Shown here: positions 25,507 to 32,722 of the stretch, piece by piece
Layout of the letters: the number at the start of each line of letters is the position of its first letter
Numbering within the stretch: position 1 is the stretch's first letter
NCBI GenBank assembly: GCA_900317975.1
Contig: ONIZ01000004.1
Coordinates: 1-51,109 of the forward strand
DNA length: 51,109 nt
Direction of reading: 5' to 3'
From: an uncultured Bacillota bacterium
GTDB taxonomy: Bacteria; Bacillota_I; Bacilli_A; RF39; UBA660
The notes under the pieces: generated by a model
Databases searched by the model: none
The model's input: only the letters and a program-made list of their open reading frames with translations
What the model was told of the DNA's origin: nothing
Position numbers and translations under genes: made by a program

Positions 25507-26261
25507 GATTGAATTTCTGCTATCTTTTCTAATACTTCATTAGCATTATCATCATTTATTTCAGTAAAACCTAATTCTTTTAAAGCTTGCACCTTAGCAA
25601 CATTTAATTCTTGAGTACGAGATAACTTCTCTTCATTCTTCTTTTCAATATCTTGAACAAACTTATTATGAGAAGATTCTAATTTAGATTTAGAAGCTCC
25701 ACCACCATTATATAAAGTCATTGCACTAAATAAAATACTTTCAAATATAAATTGTTTGTCTTCATTAAAAGCAAATTCCATAGGATCAGTAAATCCTAAT
25801 GATTTAGAGAAATAAGCTAAAATATATCTTAATTCATCATTATTCTCCATACTATTTAAGAAATTATAAAGATAAACATAAGTATTATAAGAAGTCTTAG
25901 TCTTATCATTAGAAAGTCTTTCTTTCATTAGATTGACTATATCAGAAATAATTTCTTGTTCTTTCTTATTAAAAGATTTTAAATCGCTAGAATAATCTCT
26001 ATTAGAAAGATTCTTAACACCTTCATTTAATCTATTTTCAACTTCAATAATATATTTGCCAGAAATATCTTTATCCTTTAATTCACTAATATCTTCAACA
26101 TCTAATAAACTTAATAATTTAGCACTTTTCTCTTTAGGCCATTTATTTAAATCTCCTAATGCTAAATAATTATATAACATTTGTCTAGATACACCTAAAT
26201 ATTTAGATAATCTAACTTTACTTATCCCTAATTCAGAAAGCACATCGTTTAATTCCTTCAT
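25494..26261 (-). CDS. HTH-domain regulator with long helical C-terminus
   Basis: A 255-aa protein. The N-terminal helix-turn-helix (about 5-50) reads LSELGISKVRLSKYLGVSRQMLYNYLALG, an XRE/TetR-like recognition unit. The remainder is predicted helical, Lys/Glu/Asn-rich, with no enzyme motif and no membrane helix. AGGAGG precedes the ATG. Its promoter (TTGATT, 17 nt, TATAAT) lies back to back with the consensus promoter of a 29-aa membrane peptide gene; the two -35 boxes are 7 bp apart. Control of both genes by this protein is plausible but inferred. Confidence 0.75.
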   Translation of the reverse strand: MKELNDVLSELGISKVRLSKYLGVSRQMLYNYLALGDLNKWPKEKSAKLLSLLDVEDISELKDKDISGKYIIEVENRLNEGVKNLSNRDYSSDLKSFNKKEQEIISDIVNLMKERLSNDKTKTSYNTYVYLYNFLNSMENNDELRYILAYFSKSLGFTDPMEFAFNEDKQFIFESILFSAMTLYNGGGASKSKLESSHNKFVQDIEKKNEEKLSRTQELNVAKVQALKELGFTEINDDNANEVLEKIAEIQSRKV

Positions 26262-26281
26262 ATTACTACCCTCCTATAATC

Positions 26282-26310
26282 ATTATAAATAATGAATGTA
26301 AAATAATCAA
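26282..26310 (-). promoter_or_regulatory. Promoter of the HTH gene
   Basis: Minus strand TTGATT (26305-26310), 17-nt spacer, TATAAT (26282-26287). Confidence 0.7.
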
Positions 26311-26317
26311 GTGTAAA

Positions 26318-26346
26318 TTGACATAAATAACAAAAATATATATAAT
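26318..26346 (+). promoter_or_regulatory. Perfect consensus sigma-A promoter
   Basis: TTGACA (26318-26323), exactly 17 nt, TATAAT (26341-26346). It is the only full-consensus promoter I see in the window. Predicted +1 is near 26353. Confidence 0.85.
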
Positions 26347-26367
26347 GATAATTAGAGGTGACTATGT

Positions 26368-26457
26368 ATGAATAAAACTGCTATGAGAATAGTTTGTACA
26401 GTAGCTGCACTTGCAATGCTTGTAGGATTCTTTTGGATTATTGTTTATATGATTTAA
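26368..26457 (+). CDS. 29-residue membrane peptide
   Basis: A short frame coding for MNKTAMRIVCTVAALAMLVG plus nine more mostly hydrophobic residues. A basic N-terminus and one membrane helix, one Cys, one Trp. AGAGGTGA lies 6 nt before the ATG; a full-consensus promoter stands upstream and a perfect terminator follows within 5 nt, so this is a complete minimal transcription unit. It is divergent from an HTH gene. It could be a small membrane modulator or a toxic peptide; no family is claimed. Confidence 0.7.
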   Translation: MNKTAMRIVCTVAALAMLVGFFWIIVYMI

Positions 26458-26460
26458 AAA

Positions 26461-26487
26461 AAAAGACTATTAATTAGTCTTTTTTTT
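26461..26487. terminator. Bidirectional terminator
   Basis: AAAGACTA/TAGTCTTT stem with A-run before and eight T after. It lies between the 29-aa gene and the convergent 104-aa gene. Confidence 0.85.
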
Positions 26488-26784
26488 ATTTATATATCCC
26501 TCAATTTCAGGAATTATTTCCTTACAATCTCCATCAGGAATATCATACTTATTAACTATATCATTAATTCTATTAAAATCTTTAGCAAGATATAGCATAA
26601 GAATACCTGCTATTCGATTAGCACTATATTGATTTAACTTATGAAGATCTTCATTACTTATATTATATTTTCTTTCTATATCTAATATAGGTCCATATTT
26701 ATATAAATAATTAGTTAAAGCTCTACTAATATAATATACTTTTTTATTATAATCTTTTAATCTAACTTTAGTCCAAACCTTCAT
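26470..26784 (-). CDS. Hypothetical 104-aa helical protein
   Basis: Not recognised. A small basic, helical protein, with YYISRALTNYLYKYGP and ISNEDLHKLNQYSANRIAGI as its most ordered stretches; no membrane segment or Cys motif. GAGG lies upstream of the ATG. It is separated from the MBL-fold gene by that gene's terminator. Confidence 0.6.
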   Translation of the reverse strand: MKVWTKVRLKDYNKKVYYISRALTNYLYKYGPILDIERKYNISNEDLHKLNQYSANRIAGILMLYLAKDFNRINDIVNKYDIPDGDCKEIIPEIEGYINKKKTN

Positions 26785-26817
26785 AAAATCAACCTCTATA
26801 GTTGGTTATTATAACAA

Positions 26818-26857
26818 ACAAAAAGAACTAATTCAAGTAAGGATTATTAGTTCTTTC
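26818..26857 (-). terminator. Intrinsic terminator of the MBL-fold gene
   Basis: An 11-bp perfect stem AAAGAACTAAT/ATTAGTTCTTT with TTTTTG following on the minus strand. Overlaps the stop codon. Confidence 0.75.
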
Positions 26858-27355
26858 ATATTCTAAAGTTGTTGTATCATAATGACCAGTATATAAAGTG
26901 ATATCATCATCAAAATTAAGTATCTTTTCTATTGATTTTTTCATATCATCCATACTACCTGTAGGAAGATCACATCTACCAATACTTTCTTTAAATATAA
27001 AATCTCCTACAAACATACATTTATCTTCAATAAAATGAAATGTAATAGAGTCACTTGAGTGACCAGGAGTCTTATAAACTCTAAAATTAAAATCTCCTAT
27101 ACTATAATCTTTATTATCCTCAACATTACTATTTTTAAAAATTTTAATACCTTTTTTAGTAAGAAAATTTCTTAAAGCACCTATATGATCAAAATGAGAA
27201 TGAGTAATTAATACTCCTAATAGTTTAGCATCCCCTATTTCTTTCTTTATTTTAGGAAAATCATCTCCAGGATCAACAACTAAACAAGTATTATTATTTT
27301 TAATAATATAACAATTTTCATCTAACAAACCAGTAACAACTCTTATAATTTCCAT
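26828..27355 (-). CDS. Metallo-beta-lactamase-fold hydrolase (glyoxalase II-like)
   Basis: A 175-aa zinc hydrolase of the GloB-like MBL group. Metal motif THSHFDH gives H52, H54, D56 and H57; further ligands are in TPGHSSDS, VGDFIF and YTGHYD. The short length and the absence of the C-terminal glutathione domain point to a YcbL/YqgX-like thioester hydrolase. The ATG at 27355 is chosen: it lies 1 nt after the upstream stop with AAGGG in front; a longer frame would run back into that gene. Confidence 0.88.
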   Translation of the reverse strand: MEIIRVVTGLLDENCYIIKNNNTCLVVDPGDDFPKIKKEIGDAKLLGVLITHSHFDHIGALRNFLTKKGIKIFKNSNVEDNKDYSIGDFNFRVYKTPGHSSDSITFHFIEDKCMFVGDFIFKESIGRCDLPTGSMDDMKKSIEKILNFDDDITLYTGHYDTTTLEYERTNNPYLN

Positions 27356-27356
27356 A

Positions 27357-28166
27357 TTATCCCTTATACTCTCTACTTTCATATATATAATTAAAATTCT
27401 CATCTAATCTAAATGTATAAACATAATTACCATCTTTTAAAGCTTCAGGATTATCCTGCCCATTATTAGTAAAATATCTAACATCTTCTTCTAAATAAAT
27501 CTTATCACCAGTACTAGTAGCTTTTGTTAATTTTTTATCAGCAGAAACAGTTAACATCGTTTCTCTAGTACATTTACCTTTTACATATTCACCACGACTT
27601 GCGATATATTCATATCCACCTAAACAAGTTCCTCCAATAGTAATATTTTGATGATCAATTCCATTTCTAACTCCAAACATAATATTAAGCATATTTGTTA
27701 AGGAAGAATCTTTAAAAGCATCAGGCTTAAAACTATCATCTTCAAAGCAAGCAAAATTAACCATACTATTATCAAACAAATTACAATTAGATTCATAAAA
27801 TGAATTATGGCTTAAATTTCTATAAGCTAAATATCTTTTTAAATTATTATCAAAATTAGGATTACCAAAATCTTCAGTAGCAGTAGTTCTAACCATTGTA
27901 TATAATTGAGTAACTAAAGGAGAATCAAGTTCTAATTCAATAGTATCCCCACTATTAATAGGACTATAATGGTTCTCATAATAATCACGTCTAGAAGCAT
28001 CAGTTTTATACCAATAAAAACAAGCACCAGCAAGTAATAAAATTACAATTAATAATAAAGGAGTCGCTTTATTACTAACCTTTTGATATACAATACTAGG
28101 TTCTTTCTTTTCATTAGGATCATCAAACTTAACTTTTGCTATATCTTTTTTAATTTGATTATTCAT
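27357..28166 (-). CDS. Hypothetical membrane-anchored extracellular protein
   Basis: A 269-aa protein, not recognised. A 35-residue charged head precedes one membrane helix (about 35-53: ATPLLLIVILLLAGACFYWY); about 215 residues are then predicted outside. The external part has four Cys (SNCNLF, NFACFED, GGTCLGG, KGKCTRE), spaced for two disulfides. The ATG at 28166 is 9 nt after AGGAG. The MBL-fold gene follows 1 nt after the stop. Membrane topology and a similar layout recall the unknown protein at 13372-14163. Confidence 0.65.
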   Translation of the reverse strand: MNNQIKKDIAKVKFDDPNEKKEPSIVYQKVSNKATPLLLIVILLLAGACFYWYKTDASRRDYYENHYSPINSGDTIELELDSPLVTQLYTMVRTTATEDFGNPNFDNNLKRYLAYRNLSHNSFYESNCNLFDNSMVNFACFEDDSFKPDAFKDSSLTNMLNIMFGVRNGIDHQNITIGGTCLGGYEYIASRGEYVKGKCTRETMLTVSADKKLTKATSTGDKIYLEEDVRYFTNNGQDNPEALKDGNYVYTFRLDENFNYIYESREYKG

Positions 28167-28247
28167 ACTAACCAACTCCTACTATATAAATTTTAATATA
28201 TAATAAATAAATTTACAAGAAAAAGACTACGAAAATTATATCAAGTA

Positions 28248-28256
28248 TGTTAATAT
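28248..28256 (+). promoter_or_regulatory. Extended -10 promoter
   Basis: TG-T-TAATAT, ending 17 nt before the ATG at 28273. Predicted +1 is the first G of GGTGA. Confidence 0.5.
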
Positions 28257-28272
28257 AAATATGGTGATAATA

Positions 28273-28704
28273 ATGAATAATAAAATTAAAATTATATTGA
28301 TAATCGTAGTTATTTCACTCATAATAGGACTAATAATAGTACTTATACCAAATAAATATATAATGGTTATAGAGCCACAATATATGCCAAATAAAGTATC
28401 AAATAAAGTTAAATTATCAAACAATAATTATCTAATAACAAAATTTGATAAAGATGGAGATGAAATAACATATAAAAAAGGAAAATTAAAAGAAGAAATA
28501 ACAGAAGACTTATTAAATAGATTAGAAGAAGAAAACAACTTATCAGTAGCATCAGATAATAGAAATTATGCATATAAAGTAACATATAAAAAGAATAAAG
28601 TTTATTTTCTATATGAAGATTCAAAATTTATAAAAGAAATAGAAAAAATAATAGATAGTGATAAAATTTGGTATATAAATGATAATACAATAGAAACTGA
28701 ATAA
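28273..28704 (+). CDS. Hypothetical small membrane-anchored protein
   Basis: A 143-aa protein with one N-terminal membrane helix (about 3-25: IIVVISLIIGLIIVLI) and a soluble, Lys/Glu-rich, beta-containing domain outside or inside. No family recognised. I choose the ATG at 28273 over the one at 28261, because the latter would lie within the GGTGAT ribosome binding site and because the shared -10-to-ATG spacing of 17 is then kept. Confidence 0.6.
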   Translation: MNNKIKIILIIVVISLIIGLIIVLIPNKYIMVIEPQYMPNKVSNKVKLSNNNYLITKFDKDGDEITYKKGKLKEEITEDLLNRLEEENNLSVASDNRNYAYKVTYKKNKVYFLYEDSKFIKEIEKIIDSDKIWYINDNTIETE

Positions 28705-28726
28705 TAATTAAAAAATAAAAAAAATA

Positions 28727-28757
28727 AAACAAGGTTTAAAAAACCTTGTATTTTTTA
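28727..28757. terminator. Bidirectional terminator
   Basis: ACAAGGTTT/AAACCTTGT stem with a 3-nt loop. ATTTTTTATTT follows on the plus strand, T-rich on the minus strand too. It serves the 143-aa gene and tRNA-Glu. Confidence 0.8.
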
Positions 28758-28759
28758 TT

Positions 28760-28836
28760 TGGTAACCTGTATGGGTTTCGAACCCATGAATACTACCTTG
28801 AGAGGGTAGCGTGTTAAACCACTTCACCAACAGGTC
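28760..28836 (-). tRNA. tRNA-Glu (anticodon CTC)
   Basis: A 77-nt cloverleaf with encoded CCA. Acceptor GACCTGT/ACAGGTT, anticodon stem CTACC/GGTAG around CTCTCAA, anticodon CTC (28800-28802 on the complement), T-arm ATGGG-TTCGAAA-CCCAT. The overall layout, including TTGGTGAAGTGGTT, matches bacterial tRNA-Glu. It reads GAG. Confidence 0.93.
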
Positions 28837-28849
28837 ATATAACAAAATA

Positions 28850-28878
28850 ATTATAACAAATAGCTAAATAATGTGCAA
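28850..28878 (-). promoter_or_regulatory. Promoter of tRNA-Glu
   Basis: Minus strand TTGCAC (28873-28878), 17-nt spacer ending in TGT, TATAAT (28850-28855). Confidence 0.7.
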
Positions 28879-28881
28879 GAA

Positions 28882-28907
28882 AAAAGAACTAATTATATAG
28901 TTCTTTT
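28882..28907 (-). terminator. Intrinsic terminator of murC
   Basis: AAAAGAACTA/TAGTTCTTTT perfect 10-bp stem with a 6-nt loop, T-rich tail on the minus strand. Confidence 0.75.
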
Positions 28908-28924
28908 AATCACCTACTCCATTT

Positions 28925-30229
28925 CTATTTAAGAATATTTTCAAAACCTTCAATTAAATGAGAATTATCAGCACATCCCATAAATATAACAACATTTCCA
29001 ATCTCTTTACTCAAATTAGAAATAGTATCTTCTTCAATCATTTCTCCACCAGGAATTTCATCAAGTATCATATTAGACCCTACTCCAGGATAATCTTCAG
29101 CCTTTTCTCTATTAGCAAGTATCTCAGTCATATAAACCTTATCAGCTACTTCTAAAGCATCAATAAACTCTTTAGTAAAGTCTTTAGTCCTAGAATAAGT
29201 ATTAGGCCTAAATACAGCAACAATCTTTCTATCAGGATACTTTTGACGAACAGCCTCTAAAGTAGCTTTAATTTCAGTTGGATGATGAGCATAATCATCA
29301 ATAACTACAGTATCACCAATATTAGTAGTTTCAAATCGTCTTTTAGCATTCTTAAAAGTATTAAGAGCTTTTTTAATAATATCTAAGTCAATTCCAATAT
29401 AATGACAAATTCCAATAGCAGCAGCACTATTCATAACCATATGTTTTCCAAACAAAGGTACTTGAAATTTCCCTAAATCTTCTCCTTTAAAAACAATTCT
29501 AAATCTAGATCCTTCACTATCAAGTATTGAGTCTTTAATAACTATATCATTATCATCATTAAAGCCATAGAATAAAACATCAGTCTTATAATTTATTTTT
29601 TTAACTTGATCATTATCTCCATTAGCAATAACTAATTCTTTAGTTTGATTAGCAAATTGCTCAAAACAATTTCTTATATCATCAATATCATCATATATTT
29701 CCATATGTTCTTCTTCTATATTTGTAATAATAGAATATCTAGGATGATAGTATAAGAAATGTCTATTAAATTCATCACTTTCAACAACATAATATTCATT
29801 ATCTTTAGTAGCCATTCCATCTCCAGCTCCAATAAAATAGTTACAACCAACACTATCTTCTAAAATATGTCTAATAATTGAACTTGTAGTTGTTTTTCCA
29901 TGAGTACCAGAAACACCAATAGTAGAAAACATTGCAACTACATCGCCCATTATTTCAGCATAAGGTTTAATAGTAAGACCTAATTCTTTAACTCGAACCA
30001 TTTCTGGATGATCAGCACTAAAAGCAACACTATAAGTAACAATAGTATCTTTATCTATTTCATGATCATGTCCGTAATAAATCTTTATACCACGAGAATC
30101 TAATCCATCTTGAGTAAATTTATACCCTTGTGCATCATCATATCCACTTACTTCATTTCCTAAATCAAATAATATTTGAGCAAGAGTACTCATTCCAGTT
30201 CCTTTTATTCCAATACAATAATATTTCAT
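28925..30229 (-). CDS. murC: UDP-N-acetylmuramate--L-alanine ligase
   Basis: A 434-aa Mur ligase that adds L-Ala to UDP-MurNAc, the first peptide step of peptidoglycan. The N-terminal Rossmann domain has GIKGTGMSTLA; the central ATP domain has GVSGTHGKTTT and EEEHMEIYDD; the C-terminal domain has DDYAHHPTEI, a MurC hallmark, and FRPNTYSRTK. The ATG at 30229 is chosen; a GTG three codons earlier lies within AAGGAGTG, the ribosome binding site. It follows queH closely and shares its transcript. Its presence indicates a walled organism. Confidence 0.95.
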   Translation of the reverse strand: MKYYCIGIKGTGMSTLAQILFDLGNEVSGYDDAQGYKFTQDGLDSRGIKIYYGHDHEIDKDTIVTYSVAFSADHPEMVRVKELGLTIKPYAEIMGDVVAMFSTIGVSGTHGKTTTSSIIRHILEDSVGCNYFIGAGDGMATKDNEYYVVESDEFNRHFLYYHPRYSIITNIEEEHMEIYDDIDDIRNCFEQFANQTKELVIANGDNDQVKKINYKTDVLFYGFNDDNDIVIKDSILDSEGSRFRIVFKGEDLGKFQVPLFGKHMVMNSAAAIGICHYIGIDLDIIKKALNTFKNAKRRFETTNIGDTVVIDDYAHHPTEIKATLEAVRQKYPDRKIVAVFRPNTYSRTKDFTKEFIDALEVADKVYMTEILANREKAEDYPGVGSNMILDEIPGGEMIEEDTISNLSKEIGNVVIFMGCADNSHLIEGFENILK

Positions 30230-30234
30230 TCGAA

Positions 30235-30840
30235 TCACTCCTTCATTTTATCTCTTAAAGAATAAACACAACCACAATAATCTTGTCTATATAAATCATA
30301 TTCTCTTGATAATTCTATACTTCTTTTATAGCCATTTCTCTTTTTAAAATCACTATATAAGTAAATAGAATTATATCTATTATTTAAATCCTCACCTATC
30401 TCATTAATCCAATTAGAATTTTTATGAGGAGATAAAGTTAAAGTAGTACAAAAATAATCAAAACCTAATTCATCAGCTATACGAGCACTTTCTTCAAGCC
30501 TCATAGCATAACACTTGTAACAGCGTTTTCCTCGTTCTGGTTCATCTTCTAACCCCTTTGCCATTTCGAAAAATTTTTGAGGTTCATAATTACCAGGTAT
30601 TAAACTAATAGGATATTTATATTTAACCAATGAAATATATTTTTTCAATTCTTCAATTCTTTTTAAATATTCTTTCTCTTCAGTAATATTTGGATTGTAA
30701 TAAAAAATGGTTATTTCAAAAAAATTACTTAATCTTTCCAAAACAGCAGATGAACAAGGAGCACAACAAGCATGTAATAGTAATTTAGTACCTTCTTTTA
30801 TGTTATTCATTTGTTTCTGCATTTCAAAATCATAGTTCAT
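30235..30840 (-). CDS. queH: Epoxyqueuosine reductase QueH
   Basis: A 201-aa protein of the QueH (former DUF208) family, which makes queuosine from epoxyqueuosine in tRNA. The paired Cys motifs for the Fe-S cluster and second metal site are present: LLLHACCAPC near the N-terminus, KRCYKCYAMR in the middle and YCGCVYS at the end. CTTLTLSPHKN is also typical. The ATG at 30840 is taken; the ribosome binding site is weak. No other queuosine genes are visible, so the pathway is completed elsewhere or by salvage. Confidence 0.92.
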   Translation of the reverse strand: MNYDFEMQKQMNNIKEGTKLLLHACCAPCSSAVLERLSNFFEITIFYYNPNITEEKEYLKRIEELKKYISLVKYKYPISLIPGNYEPQKFFEMAKGLEDEPERGKRCYKCYAMRLEESARIADELGFDYFCTTLTLSPHKNSNWINEIGEDLNNRYNSIYLYSDFKKRNGYKRSIELSREYDLYRQDYCGCVYSLRDKMKE

Positions 30841-30876
30841 CAAACCACATCCATCTTTATTATATCATATATATAA

Positions 30877-30905
30877 TAAAAAAAGATTACTAATCGTAAT
30901 CTTCT
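30877..30905 (-). terminator. Intrinsic terminator of the XRE membrane regulator gene
   Basis: AAGATTAC/GTAATCTT stem with seven T on the minus strand. Confidence 0.75.
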
Positions 30906-32563
30906 TCAAATTCATCATTATAAACTTCATAATCATAATATTCATCAGGTGAAGTACAGTCATATTGTATAAATTCACCCCAAGTATCTTTTCTTACTGT
31001 ACGAGAACATTTATAATCTTTAGGAGCATTTTCTTTATAAATTAATTCATCTTTTCTAGCATCATATTCAACAAATCTACCATTAATAATTTCAACTTTA
31101 TATCTATGACGAATTACTTTAATTGTATTACCATTATTCACTTTTTCTAATAAATATACTTTTTCTAGATTAGAAATTAACTTATTTATATTTTTAGAAT
31201 TAGCTCTAATAGTCAAACCATTAATACTACTATCTAAGTGATCTAAATCAATTTTATTATTTTTTAAATCTTCTATAAACAACTTATAATTTTCTTTATA
31301 ATCAGTATTAAAATCACCATGAATCTTATATATATTCATTTTATTTTCTTCAACTAATTTAGTATCTATTTGTTTAATATCATGATTATATAAAGCTTCT
31401 ATTTCAATTGAATCATCAGCTAAAGTATCATCAATTACATAATTATATTCATATAAATCTCTACTTAAAATTGTTAAATCATCTTGTACAGGAATAGTTA
31501 TTTTTTCACCAGTAAGATTTTTACTTTCATTTTTCTCAATAATATCAAAATTTTTAATAGATAGACAACATATGCCAATACCTACACCAAAAATAATTAA
31601 AGAACTAATAAAAGTAATAATAAATGCTTTTACATTTACTTTTCTAGACATAATAAAGTAAATACATAATAGTAAGAATAATACCGCAATACTTACTCCA
31701 GATCCTAAAGCTAAAGTACTACCAACAAAAATTATATTAGTTGGAATAAATGCTAAAGAAATAACAAAACCAATTACTAAACCAATAAGTACAAATATAG
31801 AACTAAAAGCGATCCAAAAAACAATAAATTTAAGAAAGAATAATACTATTTTAGATAAAATGCTTAAAAAAGCAAACGGTCTATTCTTCTCATTTTGAAT
31901 ATTTTTTTCTTCTCTTTCTGCATTCATATTTTTATTGTTATTTTTATCATCTTTATCATTATTATTTTTATACTTATTTTTAGAATCAGTATTTCCAATA
32001 TTATTATCAGAATCTTCATAATAGTTTAAATATCTAATTTTAAAAGTATGAACTAACGTAATTACAGCAATCACAAACCATAATATATTAAATATACCAC
32101 TTAAAACATTTTCTATAATAGAAGTAGTTCTAGTTCCAAAGAAACTAAATAAATTAGCAATTATATTACTACTAATACCACATACTGCTAAACCTACTAG
32201 CCATAATAAGAAAGCAATAATAAACATTTCAATAACACATTTTAACCCAGTTGTGAATTTCATATGAGAAAACATATTAATAGATTTAGTAATAAATTCT
32301 AATAATGAATCCCATACCTCATTAATATTATTTTTGTTCTTTCTAAGAGATCCTTCAACATCAGTAACTTTATCATTAATAAGATCATCCATAGAACAGT
32401 CAAATAAGTTACATATTTGAACTATTTTATCTGTTTCAGGATAAGTATTATTACTCTCCCATTTTGAAACACTTTGTCTAGATACCCCCAACTTATCAGC
32501 TAATTCTTCTTGGCTTAAGCCATTCTTTTTTCTAAGAATTATTAATTTGTCTCCAAATTTCAT
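30890..32563 (-). CDS. XRE-family regulator with membrane domain
   Basis: A 557-aa protein. The N-terminal XRE helix-turn-helix spans about 7-62 (LSQEELADKLGVSRQSVSKWE). A first pair of membrane helices lies near 108-128 and 150-172. After a low-complexity Asn/Lys/Asp linker (about 190-215) come three further helices (about 230-330). A soluble domain of about 220 residues follows, predicted outside, with a Cys pair in CSRTVRK and YDCTSPDE. So DNA binding is tied to the membrane, as in one-component membrane-bound sensors. The promoter carries several AGTTGCA-like repeats, consistent with autoregulation. The signal is unknown. Confidence 0.8.
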   Translation of the reverse strand: MKFGDKLIILRKKNGLSQEELADKLGVSRQSVSKWESNNTYPETDKIVQICNLFDCSMDDLINDKVTDVEGSLRKNKNNINEVWDSLLEFITKSINMFSHMKFTTGLKCVIEMFIIAFLLWLVGLAVCGISSNIIANLFSFFGTRTTSIIENVLSGIFNILWFVIAVITLVHTFKIRYLNYYEDSDNNIGNTDSKNKYKNNNDKDDKNNNKNMNAEREEKNIQNEKNRPFAFLSILSKIVLFFLKFIVFWIAFSSIFVLIGLVIGFVISLAFIPTNIIFVGSTLALGSGVSIAVLFLLLCIYFIMSRKVNVKAFIITFISSLIIFGVGIGICCLSIKNFDIIEKNESKNLTGEKITIPVQDDLTILSRDLYEYNYVIDDTLADDSIEIEALYNHDIKQIDTKLVEENKMNIYKIHGDFNTDYKENYKLFIEDLKNNKIDLDHLDSSINGLTIRANSKNINKLISNLEKVYLLEKVNNGNTIKVIRHRYKVEIINGRFVEYDARKDELIYKENAPKDYKCSRTVRKDTWGEFIQYDCTSPDEYYDYEVYNDEFEEDYD

Positions 32564-32580
32564 TCCATTTTCCTCCTTTT

Positions 32581-32658
32581 GTAACTAAAATTTTACATTA
32601 ATTTGTAGTTGCAATCTATACACTTTAGTTGGAAATTTTGCAAACTTTCAGTTGCATA
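32581..32658. promoter_or_regulatory. Repeated AGTTGCA-like operator sites
   Basis: AGTTGCA at 32608-32614 and 32650-32656, AGTTGGA at 32627-32633, and inverted forms TGCAAACT (32639-32646) and GTAACT (32581-32586). They surround the minus-strand promoter of the XRE gene. Binding by that protein is inferred. Confidence 0.45.
32615..32643 (-). promoter_or_regulatory. Promoter of the XRE membrane regulator gene
   Basis: Minus strand TTGCAA (32638-32643), 17-nt spacer, TATAGA (32615-32620), overlapping the operator-like repeats. Confidence 0.5.
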
Positions 32659-32695
32659 TATAAAAAATTATACATTAAAATAGTAATTTACGCAT

Positions 32696-32722
32696 TACAA
32701 AAAGGAAGATTACTCTTCCTTT
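32696..32722 (-). terminator. Intrinsic terminator of the acyl-CoA synthetase-like gene
   Basis: AAAGGAAGA/TCTTCCTTT stem with a TTTTTG tail on the minus strand. Overlaps the stop codon. Confidence 0.8.
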
